64,000 bases of DNA from CALIZF01 sp046292445 (GTDB lineage Bacteria; Pseudomonadota; Alphaproteobacteria; Rhodobacterales; Rhodobacteraceae). Positions 1 through 8,532 of the stretch are shown piece by piece; the first letter of the stretch is position 1, and every line of letters starts with the position of its first letter. Below the pieces are notes generated by a model. It saw nothing but the letters and a program-made list of their open reading frames with translations. It was not told the DNA's origin and did not search any database. Position numbers and translations under genes: made by a program. The stretch is from assembly GCA_046292445.1 (NCBI GenBank), contig JBKBQT010000010.1, positions 55,262-119,261 of the forward strand, read 5' to 3'.

Positions 1-242
1 AGCCCGACCCGCACCAGCCCCGCCTTGGCCAGCGCGTAATAGGCGATCAGGCATTCGATGGAATTCGGCAGCGCCACGCCCACCCGGTCGCCGGGCCGCA
101 GCCCCGCCGCCAGCAGCGCATTGCCAAGGCGGTCCGTCGCCGCGTCGAAGTCGCGGTAGGACAGCGTTCGGTCGCCTTCGGTCAGGCAGGGCGCATCGCG
201 GAAATGCACCGCCGACCGCCGGATGAGGGATCCGATCTGCAT
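1..242 (-). CDS. AMP-dependent acyl-CoA ligase, N-terminal part (3' end outside window)
   Basis: This is the first 80 or so codons of an ANL-superfamily adenylating enzyme, which would activate a carboxylic acid to its CoA thioester in the cytoplasm. I translated the left edge by hand. It starts MQIGSLIRRSAV at 242 and contains the segment LRPGDRVGVALPNS typical of this family's N-terminal domain. An AAGGA Shine-Dalgarno lies upstream of the ATG. It is the fifth gene of a minus-strand operon and would be the second ligase there. The adenylate-forming P-loop and the catalytic lysine lie beyond the edge, so the substrate class cannot be judged. Confidence 0.75.
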   Translation of the reverse strand, partial: MQIGSLIRRSAVHFRDAPCLTEGDRTLSYRDFDAATDRLGNALLAAGLRPGDRVGVALPNSIECLIAYYALAKAGLVRVG

Positions 243-302
243 CACTCTGGTCCTTGGCTTGGGCGCCGGGCGCGCGCCGCCCGGCCCCGCCCGGTTGCGG
301 CG

Positions 303-1859
303 TCAGCCGCGCAGCGCCTCGATATCGGCCCGCTTGAGGGTCGAGCCCTTGCCCTTCAGCCGGCGCGACCGCGCCTGCTCGAGGTGGTAGTATTCATCCG
401 CCAGCGGCGTGCCGGCGTTGTATTTCACCCAGGTGTCGCACAGGTGCCGGTAGCGCAGTGCCAGCACCGCGGGCGTGAAGCTCTGGCTGGCAGCGTTGTA
501 TTCGGCCAGCGTCATGCGACCGCGCGTCGTCGTATAGACGTCCTTCTTCGGCGGCAGGTTGGTGATGCCGGGATAGACCGGGCCGCAGGAGGCGGTATAG
601 GGCTCGCCCGCCAGCACCGAATAGGGGATGTTCGAATACATCCGGACCGGCGCGTTGGAATGCTGCGCCATGGTGTATTCCATCACCTTCTGGCTCGGGT
701 GGCTGACATAGCCCACCAGCTCGCCGAGCGCGTCGCGGCTGAATTCGTCGTTCAGGAGCGGCCGGAACCGTTCGGCCCGCTCGTCGATCTTCATCCAGTC
801 GTCCACGTCGTAGACGCCGGCGACATGGGCAAGATCCTTGATGATGGCGAAATAGGTGATCGCGCCCGCGTCGATCATCTGGTCGCGCGACCAGCCCGCG
901 ATCCGTTTCCACAGTTCGGTGGTCGCGTGTTTAACCTTGTCGTTCAGATCCTTGAACGTCGCGATCAGTTCTTCGCGCGATCCCATGCCGACGGGAATGT
1001 AGCCTTCGCTGAGGTTGTCGGAAGTATAGAGGCCGACGCCCACGAGCTTGTCCGACTTGAACTCCGGCTTGGCCTCGAACGAGCCCCAGTCATCGACGAG
1101 GTAGAAATGGCAATCCTTCACCGCCATGGCGACGGTGATGTTGTTGTAGGGCACGCCCGCGGCCACGTCGTCGAGCCAGGGGAAATCGGACTCCGACAGA
1201 TCCATGAACTCGCGGACGATCATTTCCTTGTCGTCCGCCAGCTTGTAGGGGCCGGTGTTGCACAGGCTGATCCGGCTTTCGCAGGAAATCAGGAAGCCGT
1301 ATTGCGAGGCCGAAGCCATGAAGGCCTGCGCCGCCTCGTGCAGCTCGTCCCCCTCGGCGCAGTCGTACATGTCGGCGTGGAACACCTGGATGCGGGATTC
1401 GGGCAGGATCTGCGCGCGGTGGCCGAATTCCTTGTTGGTGATGTGCCCGTCGTTGCGGTGCCAGGAAAGCTGGAACCGCTTCCAGAAATCCATGACATAG
1501 ACGACATCCTCGATGGCATCCGTCGGCTTGAGAAGACCCATGTTGATGAGCCATTCGCGGCCCAGCAGGTAGAACCCCGGCAGCGCCCAGCCCATGGCGG
1601 GGTTGGCGCATTTCATGCCCATGTTGCGCATCCGGTCGCCGATCTCCTCGGCCGCCATCCGTCCCTCGATCTTCCGCAGCAGCGAAGGATAGCGGTAGAA
1701 TGCCATGAGGTAGGACAGCATCATGTAGGCCGGCACGGGAAAGAGCTTGGATTCCTGCACCGTCCGCGTGACGCAGAGCCAGTAGGTCTCGTCCGAACAG
1801 GTCTGCATCATGTTGTTGGTTTCGAGAAGCTGCGCATAGCTGATGCGGTTCGTGATCAT
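303..1859 (-). CDS. Unrecognised 518-residue protein paired with a phosphohistidine swivel protein
   Basis: I do not recognise a family for this protein. It is soluble by inspection, with no signal peptide or membrane segment, and is rich in aromatic residues and methionine (for example the segment ESKLFPVPAYMMLSYL near residue 36). I see no Walker A motif, ATP-grasp signature or Rossmann glycine motif. It begins 12 bases after the stop of the swivel-domain gene, with a GGGGG-rich ribosome site, so the two are almost certainly made together. By analogy with PEP synthase-like enzymes and phenylphosphate synthase, whose catalytic domains are split over subunits, it could be the substrate-binding partner of the phosphorylated swivel protein. 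That role is inference from position only. Confidence 0.8.
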   Translation of the reverse strand: MITNRISYAQLLETNNMMQTCSDETYWLCVTRTVQESKLFPVPAYMMLSYLMAFYRYPSLLRKIEGRMAAEEIGDRMRNMGMKCANPAMGWALPGFYLLGREWLINMGLLKPTDAIEDVVYVMDFWKRFQLSWHRNDGHITNKEFGHRAQILPESRIQVFHADMYDCAEGDELHEAAQAFMASASQYGFLISCESRISLCNTGPYKLADDKEMIVREFMDLSESDFPWLDDVAAGVPYNNITVAMAVKDCHFYLVDDWGSFEAKPEFKSDKLVGVGLYTSDNLSEGYIPVGMGSREELIATFKDLNDKVKHATTELWKRIAGWSRDQMIDAGAITYFAIIKDLAHVAGVYDVDDWMKIDERAERFRPLLNDEFSRDALGELVGYVSHPSQKVMEYTMAQHSNAPVRMYSNIPYSVLAGEPYTASCGPVYPGITNLPPKKDVYTTTRGRMTLAEYNAASQSFTPAVLALRYRHLCDTWVKYNAGTPLADEYYHLEQARSRRLKGKGSTLKRADIEALRG

Positions 1860-1871
1860 CGCCTGTCCCCC

Positions 1872-2621
1872 TTACGCGCGCTTCAGACGCCAGACATTCG
1901 CGGTCATCTCGACCCCTGTCTGATAGGCCTCGGCCGTCTTGGCCTTGGCGGTCACCTCGATCTCCACCGTGTCGCCGTGGTGGATGCCGCTGATCCTGGC
2001 GTTCATCAGGCAGGGCACGCCGTATTCCCGCGTCAGGATGCCAAGGTGGCTGCGGGTGGACCCGCCGGCGCAGATCACGCCCTTGAAATGCTCGAGGATG
2101 GGCGCGGTGAGCGTGCCGCCCGAGTCGTCGATGATGGCGATGGTGTCGGGAGGAACGCCGTCGGTCAGATATTTCAGCACCTGGTCGGGCGAGCGGACAT
2201 AGCGCGCGATGCCGGTGCAATTGGTCTTGTATTGCGCGACGTTGTCGCCGATCCCGCGCAATTCGCGCCCCGTCGCATCGGGCTCGGCGGTTATGGCATC
2301 CGGGTGCTCGAAGGCGAAGGTCGCCATGTCGTCGTCGCTGACGCCCGCCGCGGGCTTGTAGGCGGCGGGACGCTCGCGCGGGCTGATCGCGGCCGACCAG
2401 TCGAAGCGGTGGCCGGCATCCAGCAGCATCTTCTCCACACTGCGCATGTCGTCGGCGGTGATGAGGTCATAGGATTTGTCGAACACGAAGGCGTCCCAGG
2501 ACCCGCCCGAAGCGGCAAGGCGCTGGCGCACGATGTCCTTGATCGCCGAATGGAACGCCTCGACGGTGGCCGAAAGCGCCTGGTCCCCGAACTTGTCGCG
2601 GTCCACGTAGAGCTGTGCCAT
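1872..2621 (-). CDS. Free-standing PEP-utilising-enzyme mobile (swivelling phosphohistidine) domain protein
   Basis: A 249-residue protein. Residues about 135-225 match the swivelling domain of PEP synthase and pyruvate phosphate dikinase: the motif GGSTRSHLGILTREYGVP places the phospho-accepting histidine at 192, followed by the usual HHGDTVEIEV strand. In such enzymes this domain carries a phosphoryl group between an ATP-binding domain and a substrate-binding domain. Neither partner domain is present in this polypeptide. I chose ATG 2621 because GGGGAGGA sits just upstream; the longer reading frame runs into the ligase gene. A 94-base gap upstream carries a TTGACA box and a palindrome, so the gene probably has its own regulated promoter. 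Phosphoryl donor and acceptor are unknown. Confidence 0.85.
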   Translation of the reverse strand: MAQLYVDRDKFGDQALSATVEAFHSAIKDIVRQRLAASGGSWDAFVFDKSYDLITADDMRSVEKMLLDAGHRFDWSAAISPRERPAAYKPAAGVSDDDMATFAFEHPDAITAEPDATGRELRGIGDNVAQYKTNCTGIARYVRSPDQVLKYLTDGVPPDTIAIIDDSGGTLTAPILEHFKGVICAGGSTRSHLGILTREYGVPCLMNARISGIHHGDTVEIEVTAKAKTAEAYQTGVEMTANVWRLKRA

Positions 2622-2678
2622 GGTTCCTCCCCTAGCGCGGCTTATGTGCGGGCCGGTTCCCCCCCTGCCCTTCGCCTG

Positions 2679-2738
2679 CAGACTGCCGGGGCCATCCCCG
2701 CCTGTCAACATGCTCCTACAAGATTGTCGAACAATCTT
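2679..2738 (-). promoter_or_regulatory. Putative operator and promoter for the swivel-protein genes
   Basis: A perfect inverted repeat, AAGATTGT-CGA-ACAATCTT, occupies 2720-2738 and overlaps the last codons of the ligase gene. Its core fits the TNGTNNNACNA pattern bound by GntR/FadR-type regulators. Eleven bases further along the minus strand is a perfect -35 hexamer TTGACA (2703-2708). The -10 at 17-18 bases spacing (CAGTCT/AGTCTG) is weak, which would fit an activated promoter. The same arms and layout recur at 7252-7287. Confidence 0.5.
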
Positions 2739-4236
2739 CCGCCCGAACCTGTGCGCGCAGGTCGCGCTTGAGCACCTTGCCGGCCGCGTTGCGCGGCAGG
2801 GCGGGCAGAAAGGCATAGCGTTTCGGGCGCTTGAACCGCGCGAGATGCCCAAGGCACAGCGCGTCGAGCGCCGCCGGCGCCGGCGCATCCGGCCCCGGCA
2901 CGATGCAGGCCACCACCGCCTCGCCCCATTCGGCATCGGGCAGGCCGATCACCGCCACCTCGGCCACGCCCGGGTGCATCGCCAGAACATCCTCGATCTC
3001 GCGCGCGTAGATGTTGCTGCCGCCCGAGATGATGAGGTCCTTCTTGCGGTCGAGCAGCGTCAGGAACCCCTGCCCGTCCATCCGCCCCAGATCGCCGGTG
3101 TGCAGCCAGCCGCCGCGCAGCGCCTCGGCCGTCGCCTCGGGGCGCCGCCAATACCCCGCCATGACCGTCTCGCCCCGCACGCAGACCTCGCCGACCGTGC
3201 CATCCGGCACCGGCCGCCCGCCGTCATCCACCAGCCGCACCGCGATGCCCGTCCGCGCGATCCCGACCGAGCCGAGCCGCGCCTCGTCCCCCGCCGCATA
3301 GGCCGCCGCAATCTGCGCCTTGGACATGGAGGTGATCGTGCAGGGCGATTCGCCCTGCCCGTAGCCGTTCCACAGCACCGGGCCAAAGGCCGCCAGCCCT
3401 GCGGCCAGATCGGCCGGATAGACCGGCGCCGCACCGCACAGGATGCTGCGGATCGCGCCCCCCGGCAGGCCCGCCAGCCGCGGATCGCCCGCCATCCGGC
3501 GCAGCAGCGTCGGCGGCACAAAGACCGACACATGCCGCGCGGCGCGCAGCAGATCCGCCATCTCGCCCGCGTCATAGCCGCCCGATTCGGGCAGGATGTT
3601 GTTCGCCCCCCGCGCCACGAACGACAGGCCGAAAAGGCCCGAGGCATGGCTGGTCGCCGCGAGGTGCAGCAGCGCGTCCCCCTCGGTCAGCGCATCCACA
3701 TCCGCCAGATATCCGACTGCCATTGCCATCAGGTTGCGATGGCTCAGCATCGCGCCTTTGGGCCGTCCCGTCGTGCCCGAGGTGTAGAACAGCCAGGCCA
3801 GATCGCCCGGATCGCCCGCGTGCATCGCCGCCGGCTCGCCCAGCAGGCGCGGATAGTCCTCGGGGGTGATGACCGGCACCCCGGGCAGCAGCGGCGCCAG
3901 CGCCTCCGCCGTCTCGCCATCCGCCAGCACCAGCGCCGCGCCGCAATCGTCGGCCATGAACGCCAGTTCCTGCGCATGCAGCTTGGCGTTCATCGGTGCC
4001 GCAACGAACCCGCCCCACCAGCAACCGAACAGGATTTCGAGGTATTCCGGACAGTTGCGCAGGCATATCGCCACCCGGTCGCCGGGGCGCAGCCCGCGTG
4101 CCGCCAGCCCCCCGGCAAGGCGCGCCGCGCGCAGCCCGAGGTCGGCATAGGTGAACACCACCCGCTGCCCGACCGAAACCGCCGGGCGCCCCGCAAAGGC
4201 GCGCGCCGCCGTGTCCAGCAGGACCGCCAGCGTCAT
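2716..4236 (-). CDS. AMP-dependent acyl-CoA synthetase/ligase
   Basis: A full-length 506-residue ANL-superfamily enzyme that forms an acyl-adenylate and then the acyl-CoA. Visible motifs are the P-loop YTSGTTGRPKG (residues 151-161), the GYGQGES motif, the hinge region LHTGDLGRMD, the DRKKDLIISGG segment, and the C-terminal NAAGKVLKR that supplies the catalytic lysine. The start codon overlaps the stop of the upstream thiolase gene as ATGA, so the two are translationally coupled. The substrate cannot be read from the sequence; the operon context suggests an organic acid that is later cleaved by thiolysis. Confidence 0.92.
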   Translation of the reverse strand: MTLAVLLDTAARAFAGRPAVSVGQRVVFTYADLGLRAARLAGGLAARGLRPGDRVAICLRNCPEYLEILFGCWWGGFVAAPMNAKLHAQELAFMADDCGAALVLADGETAEALAPLLPGVPVITPEDYPRLLGEPAAMHAGDPGDLAWLFYTSGTTGRPKGAMLSHRNLMAMAVGYLADVDALTEGDALLHLAATSHASGLFGLSFVARGANNILPESGGYDAGEMADLLRAARHVSVFVPPTLLRRMAGDPRLAGLPGGAIRSILCGAAPVYPADLAAGLAAFGPVLWNGYGQGESPCTITSMSKAQIAAAYAAGDEARLGSVGIARTGIAVRLVDDGGRPVPDGTVGEVCVRGETVMAGYWRRPEATAEALRGGWLHTGDLGRMDGQGFLTLLDRKKDLIISGGSNIYAREIEDVLAMHPGVAEVAVIGLPDAEWGEAVVACIVPGPDAPAPAALDALCLGHLARFKRPKRYAFLPALPRNAAGKVLKRDLRAQVRAEDCSTIL

Positions 4237-5465
4237 GTCCGCTCGAGGATCGTCACCGACACCGCCGCCTCCTCGACCCCCATGAGCCCGCCGCCGTTCT
4301 CGGCCAGCGCGATCCGCGCATTCTCCACCTGCCGCGCCCCCGCCTCGCCCCGAAGCTGGGTGACAAGCTCGAACACCTGCCCCAGCCCCGTGGCGCCGAT
4401 CGGATGCCCCTTGGATTCGAGCCCGCCCGAAGGGTTGAACGGGATGCGTCCGCCCAGCGTCGTCTGGCCCCGCTCTGCCGCCGGACCACCGTCGCCGAAG
4501 GCAAAGAACCCGAGGTTTTCCGACTGCTGGATCTCGCCGAAGGCCGTCGCATCATGGCACTCGGCCACATCGACATCCTCCGGCCCCAGCCCCGCTTCGG
4601 CATAGGCCCTGAGCGCCGCCCGGCGCGAGATGTGCCGCTCGATCTCGTCCGGGCTTCGCCGCCCGCCGTTCATCAGTGCCTGCGCCCGGATGCGCACCGC
4701 CCGGCCCAGCCCCAGCCGCCGCGCCACATCGCCCGACACCACCACCGCCGCCGCTGCCCCGTCGCTGATGGGCGAGCACATCGGCAGCGTCAGCGGCCAG
4801 GCGATGGTGCGCGCTGCCAGCACCTCGGCGATGGTGAAGGCGCGGCGGTATTGCGCGCGGTCGTTCGCCACCGAATGGCCGTGATTCTTGGCGGCGACAG
4901 CGGCCAGCTGCGCCTGCGTCGTGCCGAACCGGGCCATGTGGTATTTGGTGAAGGCGGCATAGACATCCATGAACACCGTTCGCGGACTCTCGGTGACGCC
5001 GGCGGGCACGGCAGTGCCCTCGCCCAGCCGCACAAGACGGTCGATCACCGCGTCCCGCGCACCGCGTTCCCACGACCCCTCGAAGGCCGCGACCGACACC
5101 GCCGGGTCGGGATGGGTCATCTTCTCGGACCCCGCCGCAAGCGCCACATCCGCCGCCCCCGCCCGCACCTGCAGGAGCGCCACGTTGAGCGCGGTCGAGG
5201 CGCTGGCGCAGGCGTTTTCCACGTTGACGATGGGCACCGCATCGAAATCCATGCCCTGAAGCGCGATCTGGCCGCGGATGCCATACTGCCCCTCGATCGC
5301 ATCCTGCACGGCATTGGCAAAGGCCACCGCCTGCACGTCGCCCGCCTCCAGCCCGGCATCGGCAAGCGCATCGCGCACCGCCCATTCGGCAAGGCTGCGC
5401 ACCGTGGCCTCGGGCCAGCGGCGGAACGGGGTCATGCCGACCCCGACGATATAGGCCTCGCGCAT
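4233..5465 (-). CDS. SCP-x/DitF-type thiolase
   Basis: A 410-residue thiolase-fold protein of the sterol-carrier-protein type rather than the FadA type. The nucleophile is predicted to be Cys86 in NVENACASAS. The downstream ECHDATAFGEI and GHPIGATGLGQ segments supply the histidines of the active site, and the C-terminus has the ENGGG loop in place of the second cysteine motif of FadA thiolases. Such enzymes cleave branched or cyclic 3-ketoacyl-CoAs. It is the first gene of its operon, with GGGAGGA upstream of ATG 5465, and is divergent from surE. The true substrate is unknown. Confidence 0.88.
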   Translation of the reverse strand: MREAYIVGVGMTPFRRWPEATVRSLAEWAVRDALADAGLEAGDVQAVAFANAVQDAIEGQYGIRGQIALQGMDFDAVPIVNVENACASASTALNVALLQVRAGAADVALAAGSEKMTHPDPAVSVAAFEGSWERGARDAVIDRLVRLGEGTAVPAGVTESPRTVFMDVYAAFTKYHMARFGTTQAQLAAVAAKNHGHSVANDRAQYRRAFTIAEVLAARTIAWPLTLPMCSPISDGAAAAVVVSGDVARRLGLGRAVRIRAQALMNGGRRSPDEIERHISRRAALRAYAEAGLGPEDVDVAECHDATAFGEIQQSENLGFFAFGDGGPAAERGQTTLGGRIPFNPSGGLESKGHPIGATGLGQVFELVTQLRGEAGARQVENARIALAENGGGLMGVEEAAVSVTILERT

Positions 5466-5497
5466 GCCATCCTCCCTCGACAGCGACGAAGGTGTAG

Positions 5498-5516
5498 GAC
5501 AGGATTGTCATAGGAT
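5498..5516. promoter_or_regulatory. Inverted repeat and degenerate copy of the ATTGT operator between thiolase and surE
   Basis: The divergent promoter region holds GACA-GGAT-TGTC (5498-5509), overlapping ATTGT-CAT-AGGAT (5504-5516). The latter keeps the left arm and the spacing of the ATTGT-N3-ACAAT palindromes at 2723 and 7252, but the right arm is degraded. It sits 39 bases upstream of the thiolase start. It may be a weak site for the same regulator. Confidence 0.3.
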
Positions 5517-5568
5517 CACGGCCGATGCGAGAACATTCTTCGCCAAGGCCCGTCCGGGGGAGGGACGC

Positions 5569-6333
5569 ATGACCACACCGCACCGCATCCTGATCGTCAA
5601 CGACGACGGCATCCACGCCGAAGGGATCAAGCTGCTCGAACGGATCGCCCGGCGCTATTCCGACGACGTCTGGGTCGTCGCCCCGGACGAGGAGAAATCG
5701 GGCGCCTCGCATTCGATCTCGATGCATGTCCCGGTCCGCGCCCGCCGGATCGACGACCGGCATTTCGCCGTCAAGGGCACCCCGACCGACTGCGCCCTGC
5801 TCGCGATCCACGAGATCCTGCCCGCGCCGCCGACGATCCTGCTGTCGGGCATCAACCGCGGCGCCAACCTCGCCGAGGATGTGACCTATTCCGGCACCGC
5901 CGCCGCCGCGATGGAGGGCGCCCTGCTCGGCGTGCCCTCCGTCGCCCTCAGCCAGGTCTTTGCGCCCAGGGGGCCGGTCCACTGGACGACCGCCGAGGCC
6001 TTCGCCGCCCCCGTGCTCGACGTGCTGCTGGCGACCGAATGGCAACCCTATGCCTTCGTCAACGTGAACTTCCCCGATTGCCCGCCCGAGGCCTGCACCG
6101 GCCTGCGCGTCGTCACCCAGGGCCAGCGCCCGCCGGGATCGTTCCTGCCCGACCGCCGCGTGGACGGGCGCGACGTGCCCTATTACTGGATCAAGCTGGC
6201 CTACAAGCCGGGCAACGACCACCCCGGCACCGACCTCGCGGCGATCCGCGACAATGCCGTCGCGGTCTGCCCGATCCAGCTCAACATGACCGACCACGGC
6301 TTTCGCAAGCGGCTCGAGCCGAAATTCGTCTGA
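5569..6333 (+). CDS. surE: 5'/3'-nucleotidase SurE
   Basis: A 254-residue metal-dependent phosphatase that removes phosphate from nucleoside 5'- and 3'-monophosphates. It carries the family signatures in order: NDDGI at the N-terminus (metal ligands), GASHSIS, KGTPTDC, LSGINRGAN and TYSGTAAAAMEG. Length is normal for SurE. ATG 5569 is chosen because GGGGGAGGGA precedes it and the protein then opens directly with the first beta strand; the frame is open further upstream but without homology. It stands alone, not beside pcm as in many proteobacteria. Confidence 0.95.
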   Translation: MTTPHRILIVNDDGIHAEGIKLLERIARRYSDDVWVVAPDEEKSGASHSISMHVPVRARRIDDRHFAVKGTPTDCALLAIHEILPAPPTILLSGINRGANLAEDVTYSGTAAAAMEGALLGVPSVALSQVFAPRGPVHWTTAEAFAAPVLDVLLATEWQPYAFVNVNFPDCPPEACTGLRVVTQGQRPPGSFLPDRRVDGRDVPYYWIKLAYKPGNDHPGTDLAAIRDNAVAVCPIQLNMTDHGFRKRLEPKFV

Positions 6334-6380
6334 CCGCCGCCCCCGCGGGCGCGGCCCGTCCGCCCGCGCCACGCCCCGGC

Positions 6381-6404
6381 TTCATCGTTCCGCAAATACT
6401 CGAT
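6381..6404 (+). repeat. Intergenic element, type 1, copy 1
   Basis: The element TTCATCGTTCC-G-CAAATACTCGAT lies between the converging ends of surE and the phosphatase gene. Near-identical copies occur at 27362 (plus) and 32741 (minus). It is the only AT-rich patch in its surroundings. Confidence 0.7.
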
Positions 6405-6439
6405 CCGCCGCACGACACAAGCGCGGCGCGCAGGCGTCG

Positions 6440-7189
6440 TCAGGCCGGTTCGGTCAGGCGGGCACGCAGGTCGGCGCGCGCAGGCGCGTCGATGCCGATC
6501 GTCTCCAGCCACCCCTCCGGCCCACCGAACCCCTCGTCCATCGCCGCCAGCGCCCGCGCGAGATAGGCCGGGCTGGCCGCCGTCAGGGCATGCAGCGCCG
6601 CATCGGAGACAGGCCTGCGGAACAGGTGCCGGATGTCGCGGCGATAGGTGTTGGTCAGCGCATAATCGGCGAGGATCACGTCGCGCGGCGTGCCGAGCGC
6701 CAGCAGGATCGCTGCCGCCGCGATCCCCGTCCGGTCCTTGCCCGAGGTGCAGTGGATCAGCAGCGGCAGCGCGCCGCCCTCGAGCAGCAGCACGAACAGC
6801 GGGCGGTAATCCGCGGCATGATCGGTCACGAACCTTGCATAGTGGCGCAGCACCTCGGCCTCGATCCCGCCCGCATCGAGGGTGCCCTCCTCGATGGCGG
6901 CGAGCATGTCGAGTGTGCCTTCGGGGATGAAGCCCATCGCGCGGATGTCGATCCCGTGCCCCTCGGGCAGCCGGTCGGGCTTGCGCGCCGCCTCGGCCGG
7001 CAGGCGAAAATCGCACAGCGTCCGCAGGCCAAGGCCCATCAGCGCGGCCTGATCGTCCGGGGTGAGCTCGGCGAGCGAATCGGACCTGTAGAGCGTCCGC
7101 CACCGGGTCCTGCGCCCCCCGGCGGCCGGATAGCCGCCGAGATCGCGGAAATTGACAGCGCCCGTCAGGGGCAGGCGGCGTTCGTGCAT
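6440..7189 (-). CDS. Protein-tyrosine phosphatase, IphP-like
   Basis: A 249-residue phosphatase of the atypical tyrosine/dual-specificity group. The P-loop HCTSGKDRTG (Cys147 predicted nucleophile, Arg153) matches the HCxxGKDRTG form of IphP and mycobacterial PtpB, and the N-terminus has the family's NFRDLGGY motif and an LYRSDSLAEL segment. It would dephosphorylate phosphotyrosine or phosphoinositide-type substrates; which one is unknown. There is no signal peptide. AAGGAAA precedes ATG 7189. It is divergent from the sugar ABC operon and shares about 300 bases of upstream DNA with it. Confidence 0.9.
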   Translation of the reverse strand: MHERRLPLTGAVNFRDLGGYPAAGGRRTRWRTLYRSDSLAELTPDDQAALMGLGLRTLCDFRLPAEAARKPDRLPEGHGIDIRAMGFIPEGTLDMLAAIEEGTLDAGGIEAEVLRHYARFVTDHAADYRPLFVLLLEGGALPLLIHCTSGKDRTGIAAAAILLALGTPRDVILADYALTNTYRRDIRHLFRRPVSDAALHALTAASPAYLARALAAMDEGFGGPEGWLETIGIDAPARADLRARLTEPA

Positions 7190-7251
7190 GGCGGTTTCCT
7201 TGCGTCGGCTCCGGCGGGATGCGGCGCGATCATCGCACGGTCGCGGAAATT

Positions 7252-7311
7252 ATTGTTATACAATTTTGTCGTGCAAAGCCGTTGACGCGCGCGCTGCCGG
7301 TCGCTTATCGT
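7252..7311 (+). promoter_or_regulatory. Operator and sigma-70-like promoter of the CUT2 transporter operon
   Basis: A perfect palindrome ATTGT-TAT-ACAAT (7252-7264) matches the TNGTNNNACNA pattern of GntR/FadR-family operators and has the same arms as the one at 2723-2735. Seventeen bases later is TTGACG (7282-7287), then an 18-base spacer and TATCGT (7306-7311). This would give a 5' leader of about 170 bases before the binding-protein gene. Confidence 0.55.
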
Positions 7312-7486
7312 CACGGCATGGCTCGGAGAGAGGCCCCGGCAACGGGGGCCGGGCCCGATCGGGTGCCGTCACGGCTTGGGGAGGCTGCGACAGACGACCA
7401 ACGCGGGTGCCGCCGACGGGCACCGCGCAGACCGCCCGGCAGGCGGCATCATCAGCCACGCGCAGATCTGATCCAGGGAGGACAGA

Positions 7487-8458
7487 ATGGGTAGCACGAG
7501 AACAATCCTGGCCTTGGCCGCCGCCGCGGCCGTCACCTTCGGCGCCGGGGCATCCCAAGCCGAGGTGAAGGTCGGCATCGTCGCGGTCAACTACAACTCG
7601 CCCACCATCAACCGCATGGTCGTCACCGCCACCGAGGCGGCCAGGGCGCGCGGCTGGACGGTCGAGGATTTCGACGGCCGGGGCGACCAGGTGGCGACGA
7701 ACAATGCCGCCATGGGCTTCATCGACCGCGGGTTCAATGCGATCATCAACATAGCCTCGCCCAATCCCCAGATGATCCAGGTGATTGACTATGCCGCGTC
7801 CAAGGGCGTGCCGTTCGTGTCCACCTTTTCCGGCCTCGCACCGGGGATCGTGGCCGACATCGGGTCGAACAACACCGCCGACGGCGTGATCGCCGCGACC
7901 GAGATGATCGGCCGGCTCGAAGGGCGCGGCCATGTCGTCAAGTTCAACTGGAACGTCCTGCCCGCGCTGCGCGAGCGCGACCACGGGTTCAAGGCCGCCG
8001 TCGCCGATTACCCCGACCTCAAGATCACCGAGATCGAGGTCAAGGTGCCCGGCCAGGTCGATGATGCCTACAACCAGATGACCAACCTGCTGCTGGCCAA
8101 CAGCGACATCGTCGCGGTCTGGACCGGCTGGGACGAGCTTGTCGCCCCGGTGGTGCGCGCGATCGAACAGGCCGGCATGCAGGACAAGATCATCGTGGTC
8201 AGCCAGGACGGCATCCCCGAGGTGTTCGACATGATCCGCTCGGGCGGGCCGGCCAAGCTGACCGTCGCCTATGACGTGGACCGGATGGGCTCGACGGCGG
8301 TGGACGTGGTCGCGGCCGCGCTCGAGGGCAAGGCGCCGGCGTCCAAGATCCTCACGCTCGCCCCCTGTCTCGTGACGCAGGAAACAGCGCCCGAACAGGG
8401 CGGAAAGCCGGATTTCGGGAACTGCATGCTGTTCTCCGGCGAGGGTATCGCCAACTGA
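7487..8458 (+). CDS. CUT2 (ribose-type) sugar ABC transporter substrate-binding protein
   Basis: A 323-residue periplasmic binding protein of the type I fold (RbsB-like). Residues 1-25 form a Sec signal peptide ending ASQA, and the mature protein starts EVKVGIVAVNYNSP. It would bind the substrate in the periplasm and deliver it to the permease at 10076. GGGAGGACAG precedes the ATG. It leads a five-gene operon with the double ATPase, the permease, an acetoacetate decarboxylase-like enzyme and a hydroxyacyl-CoA dehydrogenase. That mix suggests a substrate that ends up as a CoA ester rather than a simple hexose or pentose. Confidence 0.93.
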   Translation: MGSTRTILALAAAAAVTFGAGASQAEVKVGIVAVNYNSPTINRMVVTATEAARARGWTVEDFDGRGDQVATNNAAMGFIDRGFNAIINIASPNPQMIQVIDYAASKGVPFVSTFSGLAPGIVADIGSNNTADGVIAATEMIGRLEGRGHVVKFNWNVLPALRERDHGFKAAVADYPDLKITEIEVKVPGQVDDAYNQMTNLLLANSDIVAVWTGWDELVAPVVRAIEQAGMQDKIIVVSQDGIPEVFDMIRSGGPAKLTVAYDVDRMGSTAVDVVAAALEGKAPASKILTLAPCLVTQETAPEQGGKPDFGNCMLFSGEGIAN

Positions 8459-8532
8459 CCTCCCCCCCTCGCGCGCGGGGCCGCGTCATGCGACCCGCGC
8501 GCGTTCTTTGTTCCGCAAACAAGGGATGGCCG

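Noticed and set aside
204..2771. An 855-codon plus-strand open frame
   Set aside because: Antisense to the 518-residue and swivel-domain genes, whose minus-strand products have good ribosome sites and recognisable motifs.
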